A stretch of DNA of 64,000 bases. It comes from Copromyces sp. CBS 386.78. Lineage: Eukaryota > Ascomycota > Sordariomycetes > Sordariales > Sordariaceae. A program made the position numbers and the translations under genes. Position 1 is the stretch's first letter. The number at the start of each line of letters is the position of its first letter. The stretch spans positions 1-64,000 of the forward strand of contig MU839120.1 in NCBI GenBank assembly GCA_030685235.1, given 5' to 3'. Of the stretch, positions 1 to 12,346 are shown piece after piece. The notes beneath the pieces were generated by a model, which worked only from the letters and a program-made list of their open reading frames with translations, did not search any database and was not told where the DNA came from.

Positions 1-1690
1 AGACAGGAGGGATTTGACTGGTTGATGGAGCAAGTCAACAAACGTCGCGAAGCTATCAACGCTAAGAAACCAACGGTTACCATCACGGATTACGACCCAG
101 CAATGAGGGCAGCCATCAAGCGAGTCTATCCAGAAGCGCGCTCCCAGTTGTGTATCTTTCACATCAACAAGAACGTGGTGTTGAACATTAAGCGCAAATG
201 GGACAAACAGGCGGCCGCCTTGGTTAGCCGTGCTCACTCCGCTGCAACTGCTGCGCAGATACAGCAACAAATATCGGCATCAACACAGGCACGACCTCAG
301 CCAGCGTTACCCAGCAATGCTACCACCCTAGACGAGCTTGACGATGAGGATCGCAATATTGTTACCCGCATAAACCAGTTGGCAAACGGCACGGCTCAAC
401 TGGGAGCTCTACCAGATACCGTGGAGTATTCGCGTAGTGGACTTTACGATCTTTGGAAACACGTGTGTTATGCCCATACTGTTGAAGCTTTCAACACCGC
501 TTGGGAGAGGCTCGAGAGCTTCTTCGGGCAGCAAACCGCGATCATCACGTATCTCAAAGATACGTATATGGCGGTTAAAGAGGAGTGGGCTACATGTTAC
601 ATCAACGAGAACCGTAACTTTGGCCATCGAACCACATCGCTAGTGGAGTCAGCTAATCGAAATCTGAAGAGTTTTATCATCAGCGGTAACAATCCTATGC
701 CCTCCCCAACTCCCAGCCTTACCCACCATGCTTGGCTATATTGCCTCCCTTACATTGTACAGTATACTGATCATCGTATTATATACAGGCAATAGTCCAG
801 TTATTGGAGCTGTCACATAGAGCTTCAGCCTTTTCAACGCTATGAAGCGCCGAATCGATGAATACAAGGATAAAGAGACGAGACTTACACAATGGGAGCA
901 TCTTAACGTGCCCTGGTTAGGAGATGCCCCGCACTGGGTTAACTGGAGGGCGCTCGAGTTGGTCACTAAGCAGTATCATATTGCTCTGGGTGCAGTTCCA
1001 ACGGACAGGAATCCAGACCCCGATCCTCTTGAGCCATGTACCGGCAAATTTACTAAGCAGTTTGGCTTGCCATGCTCGCATGCCTTACACCCTGGCCTCA
1101 TTACCCGACCGCCGTCATTGAAGCTCACAAAATGGGATTTTCACCCCCACTGGTGGCTCACGAGAGGTCTTGAAGACGAGGATGAGTATGTCAGATATCA
1201 CGACTTTGATCGTGTAGAGCATCTACGCGGTCGCCCTCGCAATTCAGCACCTTTCGCCAACGACCCTCACGCTCCCCGGTTGACTGCGCCAGTCAACACT
1301 CAAACTCCCCCTCCCTCAACTGCGCCAGCTCAACTCCAAGCGGTGGTATCACGACCTCGAGGACGGCCTCGTCTGCAGCCCAGCCGGGGCCGACAACCCA
1401 GGGCAAGCCAGAACCCTACGGTCTCGACACGGGTTGCCTCATCAATCCAGCGAAACATGTCCAGCTGGGAGGGCGTTGACCTGGAGGTAGAGGATAGAGC
1501 CGACCGCCCAGCCGCCACGCAGACTAGAGGACGAGGCCGTCCCCGTGGCAGTACACAGAGAGGCAGAGGAGGAGGAGAGAGGGGAGGCAGCGCTGCCCGG
1601 GGCAGAGGAGGAGGCACGCCCGCTAGCACTCCTGCTGGCACGCAGGGCACACGGCGCAGTACACGTATAGCTGGCACACAAGGCCAGTAA
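1..1690 (+). pseudogene. MULE-type transposase with SWIM zinc finger and AT-hooks, 5' partial, frame-disrupted
   Basis: This is a Mutator-like (MULE) transposase, the enzyme that excises and inserts its own DNA element. The frame is open at base 1, so the N-terminus lies outside the window. The MULE catalytic core is visible around bases 80-200 (ITDYDPAM, then a Pro-Glu-Ala stretch and LCIFHINKNV), and a SWIM zinc finger sits at about 1036-1085 (CTGKFTKQFGLPCSH). The C-terminal third (about 1350-1690) is Arg/Gly/Pro-rich with AT-hook cores such as RGRPR. A good fungal intron fits 686-788 (gtaaca donor, tactgat branch, atacag acceptor) and gives FIISGNSPVI across the join. After that, coding sense moves to another frame (IVQLLELSHRASAFST) and back again near 840, which suggests two compensating indels, or an exon structure I cannot resolve. 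Base composition is normal and there is no RIP pattern, unlike the neighbouring DNA. Confidence 0.75.
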
Positions 1691-2170
1691 GGGAGACTCT
1701 GGAGCTCTCACTGGCGGTCTGGAGATATCGCTGGCGGTCTGGAGATCTCGCTGACACTCGTTGGCACTCTGGAGATCTCGCTGGCACTTGCTGGCAGGTA
1801 GACTGCTCGATTACACGGTAGATATCAGATAGATTATATATGTATGGATTAATGTAGATTGAGTGCGATTGATTGAGCGATCAATTGAGCAATGTGCGAC
1901 CGTGCGATGCGATGTGCGACCGTGCCGCTAACTGCCCTGTAAAGTGCGCTGTAAAATGCCCTGTAAAGTGCGATATGGGGGTGCGTATCTGGTCTGGGCA
2001 CTGCAGTCTGATGTCACGTATGAAAGAATGGTAATGGCCAGATTTCTGGGCGAAATTTTCGAAAGAATACATGTGACATCTGTGGCCGCGCCAGGGTTAG
2101 GGATATGTGTGAGGGAAAAAGTGGATCCACGTGCGGATAGAGTTTTATCCACGTGCGGATAGAGTCTCTC
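1691..2170. repeat. 3' flank of the MULE: short tandem repeats and a duplicated palindromic motif
   Basis: Bases about 1691-1800 contain around five imperfect copies of a 20-bp unit (ctggcggtctggagatctcg type). Bases about 1895-1975 repeat a ctgtaaagtgc-like unit. At 2120-2165 the sequence tccacgtgcggatagagt occurs twice and contains the palindromic core CACGTG. This is probably the non-coding end of the MULE element, because AT-rich RIP-mutated DNA begins abruptly at about 2170. I could not define the terminal inverted repeat, since its partner would lie left of the window. Confidence 0.5.
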
Positions 2171-4420
2171 ATATAAAAACGAAGTTTTTTAAACATTCGT
2201 TAATAGGATTCTTAAAACTATTCTTAATACCGTTTAAATTATAGTTATAAATTTCAATCGATTACATTACACCTATAATACTCTATATTAAGAAAGGAAG
2301 AATTTATAAGTATATTACAATAATCGTTAACTAATTTACGAAAATATAGTACTATATACTAATAAAGACTTTAGAAACCGACGAATTAATTAAATAATTT
2401 ATCGAAAGGATTTATAGTATTTACAGTTTACTAAATAATATTATTTTAAATAGGAGATTGTAATTTATTTTAATACTTTAAAGAACTTTATACGAAAGGT
2501 TAGGAATTACAATAAAACTTTCTTCAACCTTCTACTCCTAAATTAACGGCTAAACCGAAAGGATTAACGTAAAAATAAAATAATATTTATAATTCTACAT
2601 TAATTAAACGTAGGATAATTAAGCAAACTAACTACTTTTAGCCGAATTTGCCTATAATAATACAATTTTTAAAACTACAGGAATTAGCCTATTTTATACT
2701 AATTACAATTTTCACCCTCGTATAGGCATAAAGCCGACTAAACTATACCCCCCTAATTTTTTAAACGCTTAAAAAAAGGAATTTTTTAAAACTTTAAAAG
2801 TAACTAATCGTTTCCAAACTATTCTAAATAACGTAGTAGCTCTATCTAAGCAAATATAAAACCGATATAAAGCGAATACTAACGAAAATTATAATAATAT
2901 ACTAAAATACCGAATTAGAGACTAAATCCTACTTAATACTAAGAACCTCGCTACAAGGAAACTATAAGTTAAATTAATACCCAAATTTAAAAAACCTTTC
3001 TAAATATTCGAATACAATTCGTATAAAATAAAACTTAAATTTCTTAAGAATATAAAGGTTAGCCTGGTATTTTATATTTCGATAGTTAAACTCTAAAATA
3101 CGGCTGGACTATTAAACTAATATGAAATCGAATAGAATATTTTAACTAATAATAGCCGCACTATAAGTAGAACCAACGAATATAACGACAAATAATAGGA
3201 ATAAGACTTCGAAAAAATTATCGGTTACAGCAAAATAAATAACGACCGCTAAATATATTATATTAAATAGAAAAATATTAACGAACCTAATTAATAACTA
3301 GTTAAAAATTTAAAAGGATATAATAATACTATTTAAAAATATTACAATACTAACCTAAATATAGGAATACCCCTAATTTAAATTAAAAGGAAGAAAGGTA
3401 AAAGAAAATTAAGAAAGAAATTATTATTAACTAATATTACTATTAATTTAAATCCCCCTTTATTAACTAATACTAATTTAAATCTTCTTCAATAACTTTT
3501 CCAATATAATATTAAAATAGTATAATAATACTAATAAAAAAATTAAAAATAGTAAAAAAGGAATTCAAAATACGATTTATTCTATGTATCCTAGCCGAAT
3601 CGCCTTATAAATATTTAACTATAATAATTAGGCACTATTAATAGCAACCAGGAAATAATATATTTTACAACAATCCTATATCTCCTACCTTTAATACTTC
3701 CCCCCCCCCCCAACTAATGATTAAAGCCTACGGTCAAGATTTTTTATTATAATTAATAAAGATAAGGGATATAATTACGAAATATAGAGAAAAGACAATT
3801 ACAATAATCATAGACAAAATTCGAATAAAAGGTCTCTATAATCTATAATACTAGTAGGGTTGTAAGCGTCTCTATAAACTACTATACTACGAACGTCCTT
3901 ATAGTACCCCCCGTCGGAGGTTAGTAATAATAAAGTATAAATAGGAAGCTTATAAGACTATTAAGCACGATTTTGAACCTATTTAGGATTATTTACAATA
4001 ATAATCGAAGCGGAAGGATATTTTTAAGTAAAGGGCACATCTAATAATATTTTAGGCCAGCGGCCGCCCTTAAATAGGAATTTTAGCGCCAAGCAACCAG
4101 CCGTCTTAGCAAAACTTTTAACCTACCTTGAGTAAAATAATATATTTAAATTTAAATAGCACTTTTATAGCCGGGAGCTTTTCTTAAGGGGAGGTAGTAT
4201 TATAGGGCTAGATTATATACCCTATACCTTGCGTGCTATTGGCTAATATACTATTATATATAGCCATATATAGCTATTACTATAGCACTAGGTCCAACCT
4301 TGGCATAGAGGTTCAACGAGCCTTATATTATACCCTAGCTGGCACACACCTCTTCCTTGCTCTCTTCGTACAACAATATACATCGTACTACAAACCTAAC
4401 GGTACCCTTGCCCCGTAATA
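2171..4420 (+). mobile_element. Ty3/gypsy chromovirus A: RIP-mutated 3' part of pol plus 3' LTR
   Basis: The plus strand at about 2780-3400 reads, through many stops, as the end of a gypsy polyprotein: an integrase tail (NRFQTIL..VVALSKQ), the usual KFLKNIKVSLVFYIS stretch, then a chromodomain-like segment (IYYIK.KNINEPN) at about 3240-3300. Stops sit where Trp or Gln is expected, as RIP would produce. About 800 bp without recognisable coding follow, then a purine tract (aaggggagg) just before the LTR at 4198. The 5' part of the element is missing or unreadable. No intact reading frame remains. Confidence 0.65.
4198..4420 (+). repeat. LTR A (gypsy-type 3' LTR)
   Basis: It starts TATTATAGGG directly after the polypurine tract and ends CCCCGTAATA. 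Its last 60 bases (ttcgtacaac, then cctaacggt and a CCCC(A/G)TAATA end) clearly resemble the ends of the two LTRs of element B. It therefore belongs to a related but distinct chromovirus family. The open frame across it has no protein similarity and is not a gene. Confidence 0.7.
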
Positions 4421-5283
4421 ATAAATATAATACTAGAGGCGGCGCTATAGGAACTAGGCGCTCATACTACGTTATTAGTATTACCTATCTATCTCCTTAC
4501 AATTAATTAGAAAGTAGCGGACCGTCCTAATATTAAGGTAGCTATCTAATAAAAATTAGCACCCTATAACCGAATTGACTAGAGTTAATATAAGGTAGTA
4601 GATAGCCGTAATACGGCTATTGTTAAACTAGCGGCTATTACTAATTTTAAGGATAGGGAAATAGAAAGGATACTAATACTCGTTAGGAATAATATAGTAA
4701 GGGTAAAGGAATTAGCGGCTCTAATACTAGTATTCTCTATAATGCAATACTTTCTATAAAATTCTAGCGAAATACTTTAAAATTTATTCGAATTAACGAT
4801 ACTTCCTTTCCTACTAATTCTTACGTTACCGCTCGTTAAATACCTCCTCCTCTACTTCTACTACGGAATTATTTTTAGCGGCGAAGTATAGATATTAGTG
4901 CCCTCCTTCTTATATTTCGTAGTATTGTCCGGCGGGGCGCCCCGTCTTCGTTGTAAAATAGTATATAGCCGTTATTATATTAATTACGATTAATAAGTAC
5001 GGCGGTAAGCTAAATAAACTAAGTAAATAGGGCTTAGTTACCTTCTAAATTATACGGCTCGTAAACTTTTAAATTTATAAAGTTGCGCTCCGTTATTTTA
5101 CGTATATAATTTATAAAGTTTAAATTAGGGATAATTATTTTACATTGGCGGCTAAATAAGGTAATTAGGTTTTAGATAACGTAAACCTAGCGTTTAACTT
5201 CTATTAACCTAATACTACCGTCTAATTTCAATTACTAATATATAAATATATCTTCTACGACTAATATTAGTAGCGGGTCTATT
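4421..5283 (-). pseudogene. Left fragment of RIP-mutated MULE transposase 2 (C-terminal part)
   Basis: Read on the minus strand from 5283 downward, the sequence continues the MULE transposase frame that stops at 12584 on the other side of element B. The interpretable part is about 5000-5283, for example DPLLILVVEDIFIY followed by GSIRLIEVKR. It is separated from the rest by insertion of element B, whose 5-bp target duplication CTATT lies at 5279-5283. Bases 4421-5000 are AT-rich, RIP-mutated and otherwise unidentified. Confidence 0.55.
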
Positions 5284-5515
5284 TATCACAGGATTACCTA
5301 TGATGGTACATAGCACTGGGCATTATATGGTCGAGTCTATTGGCCATTGGCCAATAGGACCGCATACACGTACGTACTAGTAGGCCTCGGTCTAGATCCT
5401 AGGTACAGCATAGCCTGCCCTATATTTAAACCGTACTCCTCCCTCCTCCTACTTTCCTTCTTCGTACAACTATATTTATCCAACCTCACCCCTAACGGTA
5501 TCCTACCCCATAATA
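5284..5515 (+). repeat. 5' LTR of chromovirus B
   Basis: It begins TATCACAGGATTACC and ends CCCCATAATA. It holds an inverted CCAAT-type palindrome (ttggccattggccaa) and a TATA-like stretch (ctatatttaaa) that would serve as the element's promoter. Differences from the 3' LTR are almost all transitions, consistent with RIP. Confidence 0.92.
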
Positions 5516-8500
5516 ATTAATTATACCTTACTATTACATTGCGCGCGTACACTTCAAAATAACTTTATCACCGCCGTTATAAATATTTCCGATAAACTTA
5601 CAATTTCGTCGTACCGCGATTAAAATCTATTATATTACGACTATACCTCTCTTTTATCGTACTACGATTATACTTCTTTTTTATTATATTACGACTATTA
5701 TAAAGTAATTAATAAATTCCGTTTATACTATAAGGTAGTAAATAAGTATATTAATTAAATTAATTATTATAAATATCGGCCCCCGTTACTAATTTTAACG
5801 TTACTATTTTTACAATTAATATTATTATTAATTCTAAATACAAACAATTCTTTGAAAATATTACCGAAACTTTTAACGGCGCCGCTTCCTAGTGCTTAAA
5901 TAATTTAATTGTAGAAGAGATCTTTAATACTATTTTTGAATTCGTTTAATATACTATTTTCCTTTATATTATTATCGCTTTTATATAATTGATTTATACG
6001 GACTTCGTTTAAATTAATATATTCGCTAGCGCTATTTAAAATTCTTTAGAAGTTATTTACTAGTAAATTATAATTTAAAATAATATTATTACTACTTTTT
6101 AATAAGAGGTTTTTTAATTGAAATACAATTTTATTGCCTCTAGCGAAGCTAATATTAAATTTAGGAAGATTATTAAAATTTAAATTAAGGCTTTTAAGAA
6201 AGCCGTTCGTAATAAAGTTATTCTGCCCGTTTTTATCCCCGCCTTTAATTCTAACGACGAATGTATTATAATTACTTTAAAAACCCGTACGAATAAGGAC
6301 CTCGCCGTTTATACTAGTAAGGATGCCTTTGCCGTTAAGTGTACTGAAGCTTTTTAAAATTAGTATAATAAAATTTAATTATATTAATTCTAAAATATTT
6401 AGTAGTTTAATTAGAATAAATATTATAAATTCGTATAGATCCTTTCGTACTTTGGAGGTAACGTTTTTAGAATTCTATTACTATATATAATATTTATTAT
6501 TAAGGAAGAGGACCCGATTAAGTAGAAGTAAGAGAATGTAGAGGCCTTCTTTATTTATTTCGGTACTAAATATAATTATATAGATTTCACTTTCGAAGTA
6601 CATTACGATTTCGAATTATTGAAAATAATTAAAGGTATAAAATAATTCGATTTCGAAGATAAGTTTATTATTATTATTAATAAATATAATTTCGACGATA
6701 CTATAAAAACGTATTATTTAAAGATAAAGGTTACGAACGAAATCCGTAATACTATCGTTTATTAATAAAATACTTTAATTTATAACGATTTTAATAATTA
6801 GTTTACCTTTTATCGGAAGTTCGTTACTAATTTAGAAGAGCGTAATTAGTATAATAAGATTAACGTTTATTATAAAATTAGTAATAGAAGAATTAATAGT
6901 AGTATTGTTATTCCCGAACGTACTATTAATTAAGGCGGTACCATTATAAATTTCGACGTTATAAACGCTTTTAACGTTTAATTATTTTATATAATTAATA
7001 AAGCGGTCTTCGATTATTATATATAGAACGGTCTTTATAAATATTATACCAACCCTGGTTATTACGTTTATAAGTATTATAATAGTATTAATACTAGTAT
7101 CTTTAAGGAATAAAAAGAATGCGACTACTATAATCGTTGTAGTAGAAGCGGCAATAATAATAATCGTAGTAGACTTACTATAAATTAGACTAGTTATAGT
7201 AATAATAGTAATAATAGTATTCGCGTTAACACCGTCGCTACTGGTAAATTCGCCGCTCCCGTTATACCCCCCGCCCTAATTCTTGCCTAGCCTACAGAAT
7301 ATAGCGCGGGAAATATACCACCTCTCTATTAAATCGTTTAGAGAGGCCTTCGTTTATAGTAATAATAGAGGAGGAAGTAAATAATTTAGTAGATTTAAAA
7401 GTAGTTCAATTTAAAAATTTAAATTTAAATAATTATAATAATAATTCTATCCTCCTTTTTATTTAAATTATTTACGGACTACGCAATTAACGAAGTAAGT
7501 ATACTATTTTAATTAATAGTAAATATTCTACTTTCGCTTTTATCGATTGCGGTTTTACCGCCTACTATATTATCCCGCTATTAAAATTCTTTAAATTAAA
7601 GGCTTTATATTTAATAGATAATATATTTAAGGACTTTATTATTTATTATTACGAAGTCTAATTATAAATCGGTTACTATATAGAAACGATCGCTATACTA
7701 ACTTACGACCTAGCCGACGATTATTCTGTTATTTTAGGTATATTATAGTTTAAATTTTATAATTTTATAATATTATAGTTAGGTAGTGCTATTATTTTTA
7801 TTAGCCGTTGTATAGACTGTTATTTTCCCGTTAATCTTTTACCTTTTTTATAGTACGTGTTTAAAGTTTAGAAGTACGTTTATACGCATTATTATAAAAT
7901 TGTATAAAATATAACCGAAGTAGTTAGCTTTAATACTTTAATTGCGGACCCTATTCCCAATATTATTAAAGATAATACTACTTTAAACCCCGTTTTAATC
8001 GCGGATATTGTTATTAATGCTTTTAAGCGGACTAAGCTTACTATTTGCCGTACCGTAGCCGATTAATGAAAATCCGACCCTTATTACTACATTATAGTAT
8101 ATAAAATATATTTCTTAAACGAATTAATTAACCCCGTAGATATTAAAAATATAATGGCCGTTAATTTTAATTAGTTATATAAGAAATATTATTTACGAAT
8201 ATTCTATATTTCGTACGTAGAATTCTGTAAGATTTTGGAAAAGGCTAGGGCGGAAGAAATTTAGGTTAAAAAGGTAGAAGGGGGTACCTTAGAGTTTAAA
8301 GAGTATAGAAATAATAAAAATGTTGTTAATAGAAGAGTAAGGATAGGAATTGAATATAATTATAATATACCCGCTAGATTAGCGAATTTTACCCTAGAAA
8401 TAAAATAAGAGATTTAGGACGGTAACGGCGTTAAATATAAGAAATTATTGGGTAAGTATTATTATTTATAAATTAACGTTTACGTTAATAAGGGTTTTAA

Positions 8501-11500
8501 AGTAGTTATCCGGGTAGTAAAGATTGTTAAATATATTTATTTTAATAGTAATGTAAACGAAGATTTTAAACGATACGAGGTTATTAAATTTGCCGCTGGT
8601 ATTATAAAGGAAAATATAATTAAATATTACGAAAAAGCTAATAAACCGCTTAAAACCGACGCTTAAATTAAAAAAAATTTCTTAAATAATATTAGAATTA
8701 CTTTAACGTTTTTAAATTACGTAACGCTATAATCTTACCCCCTTACCGCTCTTATAATTTTAAAATCGAATTCCGCCCAGGAGAATAAGTGCCCTATATA
8801 AAATTAAAGGTATTTAACCCCGATAAATTAAATATAATTAAAAAGTAGATTAACGAGAATTTTTGTAACGGGTTTATTTATCCTTTGTAATTAGAGGCCG
8901 TTTTCTAAATTTTATTAGTATAAAAGTTAAATGGAAGTATTAGGATTTGCGTAGATTATAGGGGGATTAATAATATTATTTTTAAAAGCTGTTACCTGTT
9001 CCCCTTAATTAAGGAAACCCTTAATGCTATTTATAAAGTAAAGATTTTTACTAAATTAAATATTATCGCCGCTTTTAATTATATTCGTATTATGGAAGGA
9101 TATGAATAATTAACGGCGTTTATTACCCGCTTTAGCCTATTTGAATTACTTATTTATCTATTCGGCCTATAAGGAGCGTTTGGTATATTCTAGAATTACG
9201 TTAACGATATTTTATATAATATTTTAAATATTTATATAACCGTTTATTTAGATAATATTTTTATTTTTTCGGATAACGAGGAGGAGTACTAGAAGTATAT
9301 AGACGATATTTTTACCCGCTTAGAAAAGGCCGGTTTATAGGTTAATATTAATAAATGTGAATTTTATATTAAAAAAACCAAATATTTTAAGCTAATTATT
9401 ATATTTAGCGGTATTAAAATAGATTTAGTAAAAGTTAAAGCTATTATAAATTAGTAATCCCTAATATTAAAGAAATTCCTATAGAGTTTCTTAGGATTTA
9501 TTAACTTCTATTATTATTTTATTAAAGGTTTTTTAATAATAGCGGTACTATTATACGATTTTACGAAAAAAGACGCGAAATAGGTATAGATTATAGTATA
9601 GTAGTCCGTTTTTGAGATTTTAAAGGCTACGTTTACTAGCGGACTAACTTTATGGATTTAAGATTAGTTTAGAAAAACGGTTGTAGAAACCGATATTTTA
9701 AATTAGGCTTTTAGAAGTATTTTTTTATAGTATGGTAATAATAGCGAACTATATTTAATTGCGTATTTTTCGGTACGGTATTTAGTAGTAGAGTATAATT
9801 ATAATATTTATAATAAAGAATTCTTCGCTATCGTTAAAGCTTTAGAGGAGTAGCGCTTAAAATTGGAAGGTGTTTAATAACTTTTTAATATTATTATAGA
9901 TTATAAGAATTTAAAGATTTTTACGATAAATAAACAGTTTATACCCCGTTATATATAGTAGTTATAATTTCTATTATAATTTAATTTTTCGATCCTTTAT
10001 ATATTGGGGTTACGAAATCTTCGCCCCGATATATTTAATAAGAAGTTAAAAGATATATTTCTAAATATAAACGATTATCGCTTAAAAGTAAGAAATTGTA
10101 AGTTTATTAACTTTGCCCGCTTTGAGGAGGGTTACCTCTCCCTATCGGTTATAATAATTAGCGACGACTTTAATTTCGACGAAGAAGTATTCTTTCTTTC
10201 TTTAAATATTTTGGAAGAATTAAATAAATTAACCGACGATATTATTAATAAGAGTTACAATCGGTTAACCTTAATATAGGAGGCCGTTAGCTGTTTGAAG
10301 GATTTAAGTTGTATTAAATGGCGCCCTTATATTAGGAAGAAGTTTAGGGTCGCTTTCGCCGAATATTCTATAGCGGGAAATAAGGTTTATTATAGAGGAA
10401 GAATATTTATTAATTTTAATAATATTATTACTTATTTATTATTTATTTACCGCGCTTATTTATTGCCAACAGCCGGCTATTTAAGTAGAGACAAAACCTG
10501 GGTATAAATAAACGAATATTAGTATTAGTCAAGTATAGTAGAGGTTGTTAGGGCCTATTATAAAGGTTGCTTAGTATATTCGAAGATGAAAATATTACGA
10601 CGAATTAAAGTAAGCTACTTTAAACTTATACTTATAATTTACGTACTATAGACGGACATTTCGGTTAATTACGTTTCCTTATTATTAAAAAGTTTATATT
10701 TGGGTTAGAAATTTAAATATATTATTATTATTGTAGACCGTTTAATAAAGATACGTTATTATATTCCGATTATTACTATAGAAATAGAAGAATTAGCGGA
10801 TTATTTTATCGATTATATTTATACTTTTTATAATTTATTCGATATTATTATTTCCGATTGTAATTCGTAGTTTATCTCCCTTTTTTAATTTATAATTTAT
10901 AAGCGTTTAACTATTAAAAGATTATTGAACTCCGCTTTCTATTTATAGATTAATATTTAAATAGAATATATTAACGTAGAAATAGAATAATATTTATATA
11001 TTTTCGTTAATTGGGTATAGATAGACTAAGTATAATAATTACTACTAGCGGAGTTCGTAGGCAATAATATAGTATTCGAAACTATAAGTATAATTCTTTT
11101 CTTTATTAACTATAGTTTTTACCCCCGTATAGGTATTAAATTAATAGCGGTCGTACCGTTAGAGGGTTTTTCGCTAATATAATAGAAGGAGTATATAAAG
11201 GCTAGCGAATTATTTATTTATTTTAAAGTTATTTAGGACTATGTACGTATTTTTATAAAGAAGGTATAGGATAAATATAAAGTTAATACTGATGAAAACC
11301 GGTCCGACGCGTTAAAATATTACGTTAGGGACTTTATTATATTTAATACAATTAATTTTAATAATAGTAAGTTGTATAATAAGTTGTACTTATAATAGGA
11401 GGGCCCTTTTAAAATAGATTAAATATAGTCTTATAACGTAAAATTTATTTTACTTACTAATATAAAGTATTCGTTAGTATTTTACGTTTTTATAGTGAAA

Positions 11501-11847
11501 TTTTATTATAAGGGCTTCCCCGGTTAAGTAGAATTATAAGGCGATGTACGAATTAATAAAGGTAGGGTTATAGTTTGTACTAATAATTATAAAGAGGTAG
11601 TAGAGTAGGAATTTAATAGCTTATTAGATTATTTCTAACGAGGAGGTAACCGTTATTAGTTTTATATTGTGAAGTGGAAATATTATAATTTTATTAACGA
11701 ACCCTTCGATAATATTAAGGGAATAAGGGATTCCGTTATTACGTTTCACCGCGATTATTTAAATACTTTTATCCTACTAGCGGTTTAGAGTTGGCCGGAG
11801 ATTAAAGCTATACTTTAAGAGCGGACCTTAAAGCGGAGGGCTTTAGT

Positions 11848-11937
11848 ACCTTAAATACGCTATACGGCGTCGCCCGTACCCTAAATACGTTATATAGTGT
11901 CGTTTATATTTTAAATACGCTATACGGCGTTGCCTTT
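11848..11937 (+). repeat. Three tandem 30-bp repeats near the end of chromovirus B pol
   Basis: Three successive 30-bp units share the core ttaaatacgctatacggcgt, with transitions between copies. The 30-bp period would keep the reading frame (ten residues). They lie just after the chromodomain, in the presumed C-terminal tail of the polyprotein. Confidence 0.7.
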
Positions 11938-12346
11938 AGCCCTGAAACGCTCTAAACGTATTACTAATTTAAAAGAATAAATTAACGTTGCTGTAGCGGA
12001 TATTACGGTAGGCCGTGAGGTATAGGAGGCTATAGTCGAATTAGTAAGCCGGGAGTTCGAACCCTTATCCGAAGAAGATTTAAAGAAGATGGACGAATTC
12101 TTTTATAAAGTATTTAGGAGGTTAGCGGAGGTCTAATAAGGAAAGCGGCCCCCGATAAGGAATATAGAAGTACAATTGGAGGCTGGGACCTATTAGTAAG
12201 GTAATAACGATATTCGATTATAGATTATAAGTATTGAGTTACGGATTGAGGAGTTGGAAGACGGGGATTGAAAGATTCTATTATTTTATATATATAAATT
12301 AAATAGATCGTTTAAAGCTCTATAAATTTCTTTTGTAGGGAGGTAA

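Noticed and set aside
4233..4418. 61-codon open frame
   Set aside because: It lies entirely inside LTR A.
10004..10507. Two short open frames in the AT-rich block
   Set aside because: They are surviving pieces of the RNase H/integrase linker of chromovirus B, part of a pseudogene and not separate genes.
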